Below, one piece after another: positions 47,031 to 56,274 of a stretch of DNA of 64,000 bases. Under the pieces are notes generated by a model, which ran no database searches, was not told the origin of the DNA, and saw nothing but the letters and a program-made list of their open reading frames with translations. Where the stretch lies: assembly GCF_001612905.1 (NCBI RefSeq), contig NZ_BDBI01000009.1:124001-188000 (forward strand). Reading direction: 5' to 3'. The position numbers and the translations under genes were made by a program. Source of the DNA: Nocardia ignorata NBRC 108230. Lineage in GTDB: Bacteria; Actinomycetota; Actinomycetes; Mycobacteriales; Mycobacteriaceae. Position 1 is the first letter of the stretch. Each line of letters starts with the position of its first letter.

Positions 47031-48725
47031 CTACTTGTCGCGTGTACCCACGAAGATCGCCTCGGTGATTCGGCGAGTAGTCAGCGGGCCGGTGGCCGCA
47101 CCGACTTCGACTTCCCAGCCGCGCGAGGTGTCACGGTAGCCTGGTCCATTCGGCGGCGCCCACACTGCGAGGAAGCCAGATCCGCCCGTGCAGGAATAGT
47201 GGCCGACGTACTTTGGCGCCGCTGCTTGTACGGGCCAGGATCCTCCGATGCGCAACCGGCAGCGCGTGCCGTCGTCGAGGACGATCGCGATCGGCTTCGG
47301 GTCTTTCGGAGCTTTCTGTTCTGTGCGCGGACTACCGGTAAGGGTGTTGCGGGCGACGCTCTTTGCGAACGGATCGGTCAGGCACAAGGCGTACTTGCCG
47401 GTGGTGTTTATCGCGCAGGAGTCGGCTGCCGCTGCTGATGGACTGCACGCGGCGATTCCGTCGCTGACGGCGCTGGGTGAGCCGGTGCTGTAGGTGCAAT
47501 CGATCGGTCCGGTGCTGGCCGAGTCCGCGGACCAGCCGGGGCTGGTGTTGCCGTCTGTGGTGAATGGGCGGAGGGTGGTGATCTTCGGTTCGGTGACCGC
47601 GTCGAGTTGGCTGCGCAGCGAGTCGACTACCGCGTCGATAGCTTTGGCGTTGGTGGGCAAGGCGTTGTGGGAACACGGGAACCGATACGCCAGTATCTGG
47701 CCGAGCAGCAGTGCCAGGTTCGGGCCTATTTCGCCACGTTCGACCTGGCCGGCGACCTCGCGGTCATTGAGTGCTGTGGCGGCTGCGGCGATCGCTACGC
47801 CGGCGATGCCACCGCCCGCTACCGCGATCAGTTTGCCCATCTCCTCGCTGGTGTGGACGCAGGTGATCTCCGGGGTTGACCCGTTGACAAGCTTGGGTGG
47901 GGTTTCGTTGGTGGGACCGGAGCCTTCCGCGTATCCGAGAGCTGATGCGACGGTGACCATTCCGTCGTGACGGACGTTGACGTCGTAGAGGTGAAATCCG
48001 GCGAGGGTGCGGCGGATAACGGTGTTGCCGGCGACCTGTCCCAAGGGCACTCCGGACGGCAGGTAGGGCGGAATCTTGCACGGGCTGGGAAGTTTTCGGG
48101 TGCGGTCGTGGCGAGCGAGGCAGTGCAGAGCATCGGAGTCGAGGTCGGCGAACATCGGCGGGATCAGGCGCCGGTCGACCTTGTTGGCGAATTGTCGTAC
48201 CGCAGAGCCGAGTTCGCTCAGTTGAGAGCCGAGATGCGGGGTCGCGACGGTGGTGATCCCACCGAGGATTTGGTCGGTGGCCGGCTTTTCGGAGTAGTCG
48301 GCGTGAGTGGCGAAGCGCGCGGCGAGTCCACCCATCGAGTGAGCGACGACGAAGACTTTTCCATCCTGCCCTTTCGCGCGGTGGGCGTCCGACACCTTGT
48401 TGAGAAAGCGGGCCAGGCAGGTCGCGATGTTGGGTGAGGCCGCCCATTCGGAGCTTGCGGCAGGGTATTCGAACAACAGGGTGTCGAAGGTGTCGGGCAT
48501 TCGGTCGGCGATCATGCGCGCGGTCTCACCCATGCCCTCGCCGGGGCCGAGCCACCCGTGCACCAAAACCAGCGGGTGCCGGCCGGAATGGAGCGAATCG
48601 ATCCTTCGATCCTGAGAACTGTTCTGGCACTTGGGCTCCGCTACCCCAGACGGTGCGGTCCATGCGGGCACACAGATACCGAAGATCACGGCGACGAGGA
48701 GCGCGAGGTGACGACGCAACATCAT
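47031..48725 (-). CDS. secreted lipase/esterase-like alpha/beta hydrolase
   Basis: The start is the ATG at 48723-48725, sharing one base with the stop of the lipoprotein gene (TGATG), so the two are coupled. The product (564 aa) begins with a signal peptide (LRRHLALLVAVIFGICVPAW). The core reads HPLVLVHGWLGPGEGMGET (oxyanion hole) and VFVVAHSMGGLAARF (nucleophile Ser), then TTVATPHLGSQLSEL. A His appears in NVRHDGMVTVASAL. A hydrophobic Ala/Gly helix follows (LIAVAGGGIAGVAIAAAATA), then a Cys-containing C-terminal domain of about 200 residues. It probably acts outside the cell on lipids or esters. Confidence 0.8.
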   Translation of the reverse strand: MMLRRHLALLVAVIFGICVPAWTAPSGVAEPKCQNSSQDRRIDSLHSGRHPLVLVHGWLGPGEGMGETARMIADRMPDTFDTLLFEYPAASSEWAASPNIATCLARFLNKVSDAHRAKGQDGKVFVVAHSMGGLAARFATHADYSEKPATDQILGGITTVATPHLGSQLSELGSAVRQFANKVDRRLIPPMFADLDSDALHCLARHDRTRKLPSPCKIPPYLPSGVPLGQVAGNTVIRRTLAGFHLYDVNVRHDGMVTVASALGYAEGSGPTNETPPKLVNGSTPEITCVHTSEEMGKLIAVAGGGIAGVAIAAAATALNDREVAGQVERGEIGPNLALLLGQILAYRFPCSHNALPTNAKAIDAVVDSLRSQLDAVTEPKITTLRPFTTDGNTSPGWSADSASTGPIDCTYSTGSPSAVSDGIAACSPSAAAADSCAINTTGKYALCLTDPFAKSVARNTLTGSPRTEQKAPKDPKPIAIVLDDGTRCRLRIGGSWPVQAAAPKYVGHYSCTGGSGFLAVWAPPNGPGYRDTSRGWEVEVGAATGPLTTRRITEAIFVGTRDK

Positions 48726-49183
48726 CACCCCTGCTCTTGATCGGTGGCCGCGATCTTCCACGCCGTGCCGTCGAGGACGAGAATCACCCGCCACGTCTGT
48801 GGTGGGTCCTGTGCAGTCGTGGCGAGAACGCTGGCCGCGTCGGTGCCGACGTATCGCACCGAGGAAAGGTCGTATTTCCATGGTGCCGTGGCACTCAGCC
48901 CCGCAACGACGGCTTCCGGGATCGCTACGTCGTTTGGAAGCAGGACCGCCGAAGCCAATGATGCAGTCGTCGCACCGTCGAGGGCGGTATTGATCTCGTC
49001 CGCCCGGCGACCGTCGAAGGTGGGAACGCCCGGCGGAGGAAGGGTGGCCGTCGGGACGGTCGACGGCGGCACGGACGGTTCGTGGCCGACGTCGTCGGAA
49101 CAGCCGATGACCCCGACCAACACGCCCGCGCACAGCACCGTTCCTCGAAAGGCCGTGCGCCGCAGAGTGGTCATTCCGAGCAT
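48725..49183 (-). CDS. lipoprotein, 152 aa
   Basis: The ATG at 49181-49183 is preceded by GGAGG at 6-bp spacing. The signal peptide (FRGTVLCAGVLVGVIGC) ends with lipobox VIGC. A Pro/Thr linker leads to a small alpha/beta domain (TWRVILVLDGTAWKIAATDQ) like those in DUF4878/NTF2-type lipoproteins. Its stop overlaps the start of the lipase, so the pair is cotranscribed and may work together at the cell surface. Confidence 0.7.
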   Translation of the reverse strand: MLGMTTLRRTAFRGTVLCAGVLVGVIGCSDDVGHEPSVPPSTVPTATLPPPGVPTFDGRRADEINTALDGATTASLASAVLLPNDVAIPEAVVAGLSATAPWKYDLSSVRYVGTDAASVLATTAQDPPQTWRVILVLDGTAWKIAATDQEQG

Positions 49184-49254
49184 TGTCGACCTCCGTCGTA
49201 GTTCTTGCTGTCCGCTGTGTTGACGGATCACGCATTAATCCAAGCTGGGACGAC

Positions 49255-50370
49255 TCACAGAAGTGGTCGGTGGCCGCGTTGGATGTTGTCGAGCATCGAC
49301 ACCACTCGATCGTGACGGTGGAGCAGTTCGCCGTCGATGTGGCCTCGTTCGCGTTGATAGGCAGCGATACTCGAGTGCATGCCTGACAGCTCGGTGCTCA
49401 GAGTTGTCGACATTGCGGCCACACCCGTTCGAAGGTCAACGATCTCGCGTGCCAGGCGTGATCCCATCGTCTCGATCGCCGAGGCCAGAGTGCCGAACCC
49501 GGCGACCAGGATGGTGTTGGTCTTGCGCTGTTCGTAGATGCTGGCGAAGTGGAAGTCTCGTTGGGCGGGCCGAACGTGTTCGTGCAGGCGTTCGACGAGC
49601 ATCTCGTGGGCAGCCAACTGTTCGAGGCTAGAGGTCTCGACGGGAAACGGTGGCGCCGCACCCTCGTACTCCGCGGTCGCGGTCGTGTAGGTGGAGGCGC
49701 AAAGTCGAAGCCGCACGAGGGTGGCGCTGAATCGCCCCAAGTGCGCGGTGCTCTCCTCGATCGCCGACCAGAATGGTGCGTAGGCGTTTTCGTGGAAGAG
49801 TTGCTCAGCTTGGTCGAGAGTGTCGCGCGCCGCGATCAGGTGGGTGGGCAGCTCCTCGAATGCGTTCAGGGCATCGTCGCAGCACTGTCGCAGCGAGTCG
49901 CCGAGTTCGCGCTGGCGGTTCGCCCTGGCTTTCGCCTGCCGGTCACGCTCCGCTAGGTGGGCTGCCTGCTCGCGCTGATGACGCGTGTTCGCATCAACTA
50001 CCGCCGCAACGAGATAGGCGACGGTCGCGATGATCGGAGCCCGCCACCACTCGAGGATGCTGAACGCCTGCCCACCGCCCCGATCGAGATTTGCCCACGG
50101 AAACCCGAACAGGAAGATGATGACGCCGACCACGAATCCGATGCCGTACCACCGCGGCGCACGTTCCGATTTGCCGAAGATGTGGTCGATGACGAGGGTG
50201 ACGCCGATCGAGACGGCCAGCGACATGACCGTAGCGAGGTACAGCCCGTCGGGGTAGTAGGTGTCTCCAGGTGTGTGGTTCGACGCGGTCTTGCGAGCAA
50301 AAATCGCAATGATCAGGCAGGTGATCGCAGCGAGAACGCTCGCCGGAACTATTCGTGATGGTATCCGCAT
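49255..50370 (-). CDS. four-TM membrane protein with cytoplasmic coiled coil
   Basis: The ATG at 50368-50370 (MRIPSRIVPASVLAAITCLI) starts a 371-residue product. Four hydrophobic helices occur in the first 140 residues (ASVLAAITCLIIAIFA, YLATVMSLAVSIGVTLVI, GIGFVVGVIIFLFGF, APIIATVAYLVAAVV). A charged coiled coil follows (HQREQAAHLAERDRQAKARA, then a helical domain rich in Glu and His) to the C-terminus. No known signalling motif is seen. It is upstream of the lipoprotein-lipase pair on the same strand, separated by 71 bp. Confidence 0.65.
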   Translation of the reverse strand: MRIPSRIVPASVLAAITCLIIAIFARKTASNHTPGDTYYPDGLYLATVMSLAVSIGVTLVIDHIFGKSERAPRWYGIGFVVGVIIFLFGFPWANLDRGGGQAFSILEWWRAPIIATVAYLVAAVVDANTRHQREQAAHLAERDRQAKARANRQRELGDSLRQCCDDALNAFEELPTHLIAARDTLDQAEQLFHENAYAPFWSAIEESTAHLGRFSATLVRLRLCASTYTTATAEYEGAAPPFPVETSSLEQLAAHEMLVERLHEHVRPAQRDFHFASIYEQRKTNTILVAGFGTLASAIETMGSRLAREIVDLRTGVAAMSTTLSTELSGMHSSIAAYQRERGHIDGELLHRHDRVVSMLDNIQRGHRPLL

Positions 50371-50580
50371 GGGGGTGCTCCCTTCGCTCACAGCGCAGAC
50401 GGCCACAGCTGTATCTCGCTTCAGCTGACGGTAGATCTCGCCCACAGCGAGTGTCTGTAGGGCGAACAACGGACGCGGTTGTGCGCGTGGTGACGCGCTG
50501 TCGGTCGTCTGGCAGATTGAGGTTCCCGCTTTCTCGGAGGGCTCTGGACTGTGGCCCGATAGGACCGGAAGGAGTCATTC

Positions 50581-50887
50581 GTGGCAGCACCGAAGAAGTA
50601 CCCGGACGAGTTGAAGGCGCGGGCCGTGCGGCTGTATCGGGAGTCGGACCCGAAGCCGACGACCCGCAAGCTGGCAGCGCAGCTCGGGGTGCATCACGAA
50701 GCGTTGCGGTTGTGGATCCGCCAGGCAGAAGCCGACGCCGGCGTACGTGGCGACATGCCGACGACCGACATGTTGGCCGAGAACCGAGATCTGAAGAAGC
50801 GGGTCGCGGAGCTGGAGTGAGTGAACGCCGTATTGGGTGATGCAAGTGCGTATTTCGCCTCGGAGCTCGGCCAGACCCGGCGGTGAT
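50581..50887 (+). pseudogene. IS3-type OrfA, in-frame stop
   Basis: GTG 50581 gives the OrfA opening (KKYPDELKARAVRLYRESDP) and its helix-turn-helix (TRKLAAQLGVHHEALRLWIR). A TGA at 50818-50820 interrupts the leucine-zipper region after RVAELE. The same frame goes on as VNAVLGDASAYFASELGQTR with a natural stop at 50887. The interrupting TGA is most simply a CGA-to-TGA change. Confidence 0.7.
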
Positions 50888-51500
50888 CGTGGCGTTCGTC
50901 AGCGAACACCCGCAGCACACGGTCGAGCTCGTATTACGGGTGCCATCCCGGCCCCGAACTTGGTCAACCGTGACTTCACCGCCGGTGAGCCGGACCGGTT
51001 GTGGGTCGCCGGCGCCACCCGCATCGCCTGCGGTGAGGGCGTATTCTGGCTGGCCGCGGTCCAGGACGCGTTCTCGAACCGGATCGTTGGCTGGAAGTGC
51101 TCGGACCGATGCGACGCCGAACTGGTGCTCGGCGCTCTCGAGCACGCGGTGTGGACCCGCGATGTTCGTGACGGGCAGCTCGTCCATCATTCCGACCGTG
51201 GGTCGACCTACACGGCGATCCGGTTCGCGAACCGGTTGGCCTACAACGGGATCGCGCAGCCCATGGGGGTGGTCGGCGACAGCTACGACAACGCCCTCAT
51301 GGAGAATTTTCTTCTCCACCCTGAAGACCGAGTTGGTCTATCGGAACAGTTGGCGGACAAGGGAAGACGCCGAGAACGCCATGTTCGGCTACATCGACGG
51401 CTGGTACAACACCCAGTGCATCCAGAAGAAGCTCGGCTGGCGATCACCCGACGAGTACGAAGCCATCTATCATCACCGGGTTCCTGCTGGAACCAGATAA
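50883..51500 (+). pseudogene. IS3-type OrfB transposase, deleted and frameshifted
   Basis: The start (VIVAFVSEHPQHTVELVL) overlaps the end of OrfA as usual, but the next about 100 residues are missing. The integrase core resumes at NLVNRDFTAGEPDRLWVAGA; the first catalytic Asp is replaced by Gly (WVAGAT). HHSDRGSTYTAIRFA keeps the second Asp. A frameshift at the T-run near 51307 precedes STLKTELVYRNSWRTREDAE, which supplies the Glu motif region. The protein cannot be functional. Confidence 0.7.
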
Positions 51501-51541
51501 TCCGCTCTCCGGATTAGCGGGGGAACCTCACTGCGTGGGTT

Positions 51542-52060
51542 CTATGACGGATAGGGCTGAGGATGCGCTCGTCCCGGCAGATCGAGATGCAGGATTTCGC
51601 AACGACATTGCACAATCAGGAGAGGCTCCGGAGTCGCGCTCGATGAACAGGTCACCCGTGTCCTGATCGAGGCAGTCGAGCTGTCCCCGGTAGGAGATGG
51701 TGAGCTCACCGCTGCCGAGTTCGGCGGGCAGGACCGGATGGAGTCGTAGCGTGTCGTTGCGGGTTTCGATGCCGCTGTAGCAGCGCAGCCCCATGTCGGC
51801 GGTCCCGGCCATGGCGCCGATGTGGACGCCTTCTCGGTGGTGCCGCGTTGGGTGTCGGCTACGTCAGCGCGCAACGCTTGGACGAACAGGCCCCAGGACC
51901 GTGCCCGGTCGGTGCGAACGAGTACCCAGGTGTGTGCGAGGCGGCTCAATGTCGAACCGTGGCTGGTCCGGGCGATGTAGTAGTCGACGGTGCGGGGGAT
52001 GAGCTCCGGCGACAGTGCGAAAGTGCCCAAGGTCCGCGGTGCACCGGCCGAAGGTCAGGG
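51542..52060 (-). pseudogene. glycoside hydrolase family 65 C-terminal remnant, two frameshifts
   Basis: Reading the minus strand gives LSPELIPRTVDYYIARTSHG, STLSRLAHTWVLVRTDRARS, which is the GH65 phosphorylase end of the catalytic barrel. After a shift near 51825 it reads AGTADMGLRCYSGIETRNDT, RLHPVLPAELGSGELTISYR. After a second shift near 51640 it ends VQCRCEILHLDLPGRAHPQP. The order and phrases match maltose/kojibiose/trehalose phosphorylase-like proteins. More than two-thirds of the gene is missing upstream. Its end lies 12 bp from the IS3 element. Confidence 0.7.
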
Positions 52061-52094
52061 GACAGGCCGTAGTGATAGCCGAAGTCACCTCAGG

Positions 52095-52114
52095 TTGGGC
52101 CCTCCTGCCCTAAT
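52095..52114 (+). promoter_or_regulatory. DosR-like palindrome upstream of Acg-like gene
   Basis: TTGGGCCCTCCTGCCCTAAT lies 57 bp before the start of the nitroreductase gene. Its imperfect dyad and GGG-x-C...G-x-CC core resemble the DosR (DevR) box consensus GGGACTTTNGNCCC. Regulation by a dormancy regulator is plausible but not shown. Confidence 0.4.
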
Positions 52115-52170
52115 CAGCGGCCCTGCCGCAGTGCCAGTGTGGTGAGAACAACCAACGAAGGACGGACATC

Positions 52171-53169
52171 ATGGACCGCGGATTGCCTGACGACAACACT
52201 GTCAAGGCGGTGCTCGCGCTCGCTGGGCGGGCACCGTCGGTTCACAACGTACAGCCGTGGCGCTGGCGCATCACCGATCGCGGCGTCCACCTGTATCTCG
52301 ACCAGCAACGGGCACTGCCGGTGACCGACCCCGATCAGCGCGACCTGCTCCTGAGTTGCGGTGCCGCGTTGCATCACCTGTCGGTGGCATTCGCGGCGAC
52401 CGGCTGGGCGACGGTGGTGCACCGGCTGCCCAACCCGGCCGACCCGGACCACCTCGCCTCGGTGACCTTGGTGGCCCATAGGCCGATGGATCAGGAGATC
52501 GCGATGAGCTCGGCGATCCGGTACCGCCACACCGATCGCAGGCACTTCAGCTCCTGGCCGATCCCGCCGGGTTGCCTCGGCTTGCTGACCGAACGGGCCA
52601 TGGCACTGGGTGCGATCGTACGTCCGGTGGATGACGCCGACCGAGTTCGGCTCGTGGATGCCGCGCGGGCAGCCGCGCGCGCCCATGCCGCTGATCCGGC
52701 CTACCGATTCGAGACGGCGGTGTGGTCTGGCAGGCATGCCAGCCTCGATGGGGTACCCGCTCGCAACACCCCGGCGCCGCGACCGGGCGACGAGCTGCCC
52801 GCACGCACGTTCGCCGGCGCCGAACTGGCTGATCCCGCCCACGGGGACGATCACGCCGAGGTGCTGATGCTCGGCACGTCCTCCGACGACAGGATCTCGC
52901 GGCTGCGCGCGGGTGAAGCGATGAGTGCTGTCCTGCTGACCGCCACCAACATCGGATTGGCCACCTGCGCGTTGACCGAGCCGCTCGAGATCCCCGCCCA
53001 GCGGGACCAGCTCAGGTCGGCCATGCTCGGTGGCACCAGCTACCCACAGGTCTTCATCCGGGTCGGCTGGGCTCCCACGAGCAACGAGCCGATCGCCGAG
53101 ACGGCGCGCCGCCCGGTCGAGGATGTGCTGCTCGGCGCCGAAGCCGACGGAAGAAACGGCGCCAGGTAG
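52171..53169 (+). CDS. Acg-family nitroreductase-like protein
   Basis: ATG 52171 gives a 332-residue protein of the mycobacterial Acg (Rv2032) type: a fused double nitroreductase fold without the usual enzymatic FMN turnover. Signatures are ALAGRAPSVHNVQPWRW (phosphate/FMN contact), LSCGAALHHLSVAFAATGW, and RAGEAMSAVLLTATNIGLAT, with RPVEDVL at the end. In mycobacteria such proteins are DosR-regulated and may sequester flavin in hypoxia. A DosR-like box lies upstream. A second member of the family is at 54046. Confidence 0.88.
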   Translation: MDRGLPDDNTVKAVLALAGRAPSVHNVQPWRWRITDRGVHLYLDQQRALPVTDPDQRDLLLSCGAALHHLSVAFAATGWATVVHRLPNPADPDHLASVTLVAHRPMDQEIAMSSAIRYRHTDRRHFSSWPIPPGCLGLLTERAMALGAIVRPVDDADRVRLVDAARAAARAHAADPAYRFETAVWSGRHASLDGVPARNTPAPRPGDELPARTFAGAELADPAHGDDHAEVLMLGTSSDDRISRLRAGEAMSAVLLTATNIGLATCALTEPLEIPAQRDQLRSAMLGGTSYPQVFIRVGWAPTSNEPIAETARRPVEDVLLGAEADGRNGAR

Positions 53170-53177
53170 GCGCTGGT

Positions 53178-53362
53178 GTGCGGACGGAAGGACTTCGCTG
53201 GTTCTGCTCGGCGCAGTAGCTGAGCGCGACCCCTGGTGGCTGATCCTGACCGCCCTGGTGGGGCTGAACCTGCTGCGCTACAGCGCCCTGGGCTGGTGCC
53301 CGGCCACCCTGGCGCTGCGCCAGCTCGGCCTCGCCGACACCACCTGCCTCACCCCCACCTGA
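53178..53362 (+). pseudogene. small membrane protein (DUF2892/YgaP-like), frameshifted
   Basis: GTG 53178 starts VRTEGLRW and then loses frame. The adjacent frame carries TSLVLLGAVAERDPWWLILT, ALVGLNLLRYSALGWCPATL and ends ALRQLGLADTTCLTPT, which is the two-helix DUF2892 fold with its GWCP signature. One base change reunites the frames. It lies between the Acg-like gene and the DUF302 gene, which it may have accompanied in an operon. Confidence 0.5.
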
Positions 53363-53388
53363 GAACCAACAGTCCCGGATCGGAGCAC

Positions 53389-53799
53389 ATGATGGACCTC
53401 GCCTTGTCGACCACTCTGCACACCACCTTCGAGGACGCGATCGAACGCACCGCAACAGCGCTGGCCGAGCAGGGATTCGGCGTCCTCACCGATATCGACA
53501 TGCAAGCCACCCTCAAAGCCAAGCTCGGCCACGACATGGAGGACTACCGCATTCTCGGCGCCTGCAACCCACTGTTGGCCCACCGGGCAGTCGATATCAA
53601 CCGCCAGATCGGGCTACTGCTGCCCTGCAATGTCGTGGTTCGCCGCGACCCCACCGACATCGACACCATCATCGTCGAAGCCATGAATCCCCAACTCCTG
53701 GTCCAGGTCACCGGCCAGCCCGCCCTCGACCCCGTCGCCGACGAGGCCACCACCCGCCTGCGCGCTGCCCTGGCCGCGCTGGACTCCACCCGGAATTGA
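53389..53799 (+). CDS. DUF302 domain protein
   Basis: ATG 53389 (CGGAG upstream) starts a 136-residue DUF302 protein: FEDAIERTATALAEQGFGVL, then DIDMQATLKAKLGHDMEDYR, ILGACNPLLAHRAVDINRQI, LLPCNVVVRRDPTDIDTIIV. This is the complete family pattern. DUF302 proteins are small, cytosolic and often found with stress and redox genes. The location between two Acg-like genes supports membership of a hypoxia-responsive cluster. Confidence 0.88.
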   Translation: MMDLALSTTLHTTFEDAIERTATALAEQGFGVLTDIDMQATLKAKLGHDMEDYRILGACNPLLAHRAVDINRQIGLLLPCNVVVRRDPTDIDTIIVEAMNPQLLVQVTGQPALDPVADEATTRLRAALAALDSTRN

Positions 53800-53972
53800 A
53801 CCGCCCGACTCCATACCGCACCCGGACAGAACCCACCGCGACGGCTCGGAGTTCCGACGTCACCGCCCCAAGGGGATCACTGACGACCGGACCCCGTTGA
53901 CTTCTCTCGTGCCTGTGACGTCGGCACTGCGAGGGGCACGCAACGGTGTGTCGTTTCGGGGTCAGCAGCACC

Positions 53973-53988
53973 GGTGACTATCGGCCCT
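53973..53988 (+). promoter_or_regulatory. DosR-like box upstream of second Acg-like gene
   Basis: GGTGACTATCGGCCCT lies 58 bp before the start at 54046. It differs by few bases from the DosR consensus (GGGACTTTCGGCCC-type half sites), and a near-identical copy occurs at 60029. Distance to the start is almost the same as for the box at 52095. Confidence 0.5.
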
Positions 53989-54045
53989 CGATGAAGAACC
54001 AAATTCCCGTTCACCGCAGGTCCGGAAGGGGAGAAGACTCGCCAT

Positions 54046-55056
54046 ATGACTGACAGCAACGCGAACATGACCTCCCCGGCGGTCGATCGGTCGACCATCC
54101 AGATGGCGCTGCAGCAAGCCTGCCGCGCCCCCTCGATCCACAACACCCAGCCCTGGCGCTGGGAATTCGACGGCACGAACCTTTTCCTCTGTCGCGACAA
54201 CACCCGGCTCCTGACCGCCGCGGACCCGACCGGACGCCAGCTGGTGATCAGCTGTGGCGCCATCCTGGATCACCTGCGCACCGCGCTCGCCGCTCGCGGT
54301 TGGCGCACCGATCTCGAGCGCCTTCCCGATCCTGGGCGCCCTGACCTGTTGGCTCGTCTGGTACCCCGACCCTGGACCAACCCGCCCGACGACGTCGTTG
54401 CCCGCGCAGCAGCGATCCAGGATCGACGCACCGATCGTCTTGCACTGCTGGCACCCGCGGGTTTCGAGGACGTAGCCCGATCGGCACGGACGCTGGCAAA
54501 CCCCCATGGGATCGAGCTCGATGTGCTGGCCGACAGTGCCCGTCCGATCCTGGCCGAGGCATCGCAGGAGGCCAGCGCCAAACGCCGATACGACATGGAT
54601 TATCAAGCGGAACTGCACTGGTGGACAGGGCATTCAGCCCAGCACGAGGGAATCCCGCGCACGGCGCTGCCACCCGATGACGCCATTACCCACGTTCCGA
54701 TTGCCCGGACATTTCCTGCCGCGCCGGGAAACGGGCGCCGCCTCGACATCGAAGACCGAGCCGAACTGATTGTATTGAGCTCGTCAGGCAACAGCGTCAA
54801 CGACTGGCTACAGGTGGGTGAAGCGCTCTCAGCGGTCTTGCTGGAATGCACCCGTGCAGGTCTGGCCACCTGCGCCTTGACCCACATCACCGAGCTGGTC
54901 AGCGCCCGTAGGGCCCTGGAAGGTCTCATCACCGGCAACGGGGTTCCGCAAGTCCTCATCCGCGTCGGTGCCGCACCAGCCGATGACGCCCCGCCCCAGC
55001 CGATCTCACGTCGACCGGTCGAGGAGATCTTGACGATCGCCGCGCATCCGGGCTGA
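54046..55056 (+). CDS. second Acg-family nitroreductase-like protein
   Basis: ATG 54046, 336 residues. Family motifs are QQACRAPSIHNTQPWRWEFD, ISCGAILDHLRTALAARGWR and QVGEALSAVLLECTRAGLAT, and RRPVEEIL ends the protein. It shares the fold and the S-x-HN-x-QPWRW phrase with the protein at 52171 but is clearly diverged, so the two are paralogues rather than a recent duplication. A DosR-like box lies upstream. The expected role is redox or flavin binding during hypoxia. Confidence 0.88.
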   Translation: MTDSNANMTSPAVDRSTIQMALQQACRAPSIHNTQPWRWEFDGTNLFLCRDNTRLLTAADPTGRQLVISCGAILDHLRTALAARGWRTDLERLPDPGRPDLLARLVPRPWTNPPDDVVARAAAIQDRRTDRLALLAPAGFEDVARSARTLANPHGIELDVLADSARPILAEASQEASAKRRYDMDYQAELHWWTGHSAQHEGIPRTALPPDDAITHVPIARTFPAAPGNGRRLDIEDRAELIVLSSSGNSVNDWLQVGEALSAVLLECTRAGLATCALTHITELVSARRALEGLITGNGVPQVLIRVGAAPADDAPPQPISRRPVEEILTIAAHPG

Positions 55057-55147
55057 GAGCGAGAACCACTCATCGCCCTGGCAGGCGAGCCGTTGGCCTG
55101 GATCGCCGCGCCGACGTCGCTGCTGACCGGAGGGGTAAATCCGCGGT

Positions 55148-56068
55148 GTGTTCGGTCTGTCCCCTCGCGATCCCGCGGTCGCCGCAGCGGCCGCGGCGTC
55201 CCGGAGAGCGCGCGCGTGCGGCGTCTGCTCTCGGAACGAGTCGCCGACGGCACACTGCCCTTCCACCCTTACAACGCGAAATGGCGTGGCGCGCATTGGG
55301 TGCTTTCGCCTTGGCCGAGCTCGGGTATCCCGCGGGTGACGCGTCCTTGGTGCCGTTGCGCGAGCAGGCGCTGGAGTGGGTGCTGTCGCAGGAATACGAG
55401 CGGCGGCATATGGGTCGGGTCCGGGGAGAGGATCTGCCGACACTGCACGCCTCGATCGAGGGAAACCTGGTCTGGTCGCTACTGCGGTTGGGACTGGCCG
55501 ACGAGCGGATCGATCGCCTTGTCGCTCGCCTGCTCCGTGCCCAATGGTCCGACGGCGGCTGGAACTGTGATCGGCGAGCGAGCGGCCGCGTGTCGTCATT
55601 CGGGGAGAGCGTTGTCCCGCTTCGGGCACTGAACGCCTATACCCGCACCACCGGAGATTCCGATGCCCGCGAGGGGGTCCTTCGTGCTTCCGAACTGTTT
55701 CTCCGACGTCGGCTGTTCCGCCGCCGCACCGACGACTCCGTCATCGATCGGGCGTTTCTCGAGCTGTACTTCCCTGCTATTGGCACTACGACATCCTGTT
55801 CGCGCTGACGGTGCTGGCCGAGTCCGAGTTGATCGACGATCCACGCTGCGCCGAGGCACTCGACGTGCTCGAGGCGAAGCGGTTGACCGATGGCGGCTTT
55901 CCCGCAGAAGCGAAGTTCTCTCGTGTCAGCTCTGCGCACCCCGGCGGTGGATCTTCACTGGTCAGCTGGGGACCGACCAGTCGCCGGTCGTCCAACGAGT
56001 GGGTGAGTTGCGCGTCGCTCGCCGCGTTGACGGCGGCCGGGCGGTCACGGTCAAGCGTAACGACCTGA
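55148..56068 (+). pseudogene. squalene/terpene-cyclase-like repeat protein, three frameshifts
   Basis: The GTG at 55148 follows GGAGGGG. Joined frames read MFGLSPRDPAVAAAAAAS, then RRLLSERVADGTLPFHPYNA, then AELGYPAGDASLVPLREQAL, RAQWSDGGWNCDRRASGRVS, SFGESVVPLRALNAYTR, and finally YWHYDILFALTVLAESELID, LTDGGFPAEAKFS, EWVSCASLAALTAAGR. QW-S-DGGWNC and repeated alpha-alpha units are typical of prenyltransferase/squalene-cyclase-like proteins of unknown substrate. Breaks lie near 55215, 55300 and 55785. Confidence 0.65.
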
Positions 56069-56274
56069 CGTCGGCCCCCAGTCGTGGTCGCAGATGTGCG
56101 CTGGTCTGATCGGGACCGCCCACACGCCGCGTTGAGGGACCACGCAGCGAGATCTGGGGCCGATCGGCCGCCGCGACAATGACTTTGTCCCCTGCTCGAG
56201 GTCGGCCGATCACGGGAATGCTCGAACTCGACGTCGGCGACGACGAGCTGGTGACCCCGAGGAAAGGCACAACG

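Larger units (their letters stand above)
50518..51530 (+). mobile_element. degenerate IS3-family element
   Basis: The terminal inverted repeats begin TGAGGTTCCC on both ends (50518-50527, and reversed at 51521-51530). Inside are OrfA (helix-turn-helix) and OrfB (DDE) of an IS3-family element, both broken. The element is about 1.0 kb, short of the usual 1.2-1.3 kb, because about 0.3 kb of OrfB is deleted. No clear target-site duplication is visible (GAT before, CTG after). It is not autonomously mobile. Confidence 0.75.

Noticed and set aside
49994..51319. 441-aa minus-strand frame across the IS left end
   Set aside because: Crosses real gene and IS boundaries in the wrong frame; composition is shadow-like.
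56176..56190. ATGACTTTGTCCCC as another DosR box upstream of the USP gene
   Set aside because: The arms are one base too close together compared with the other boxes, so it is not claimed.
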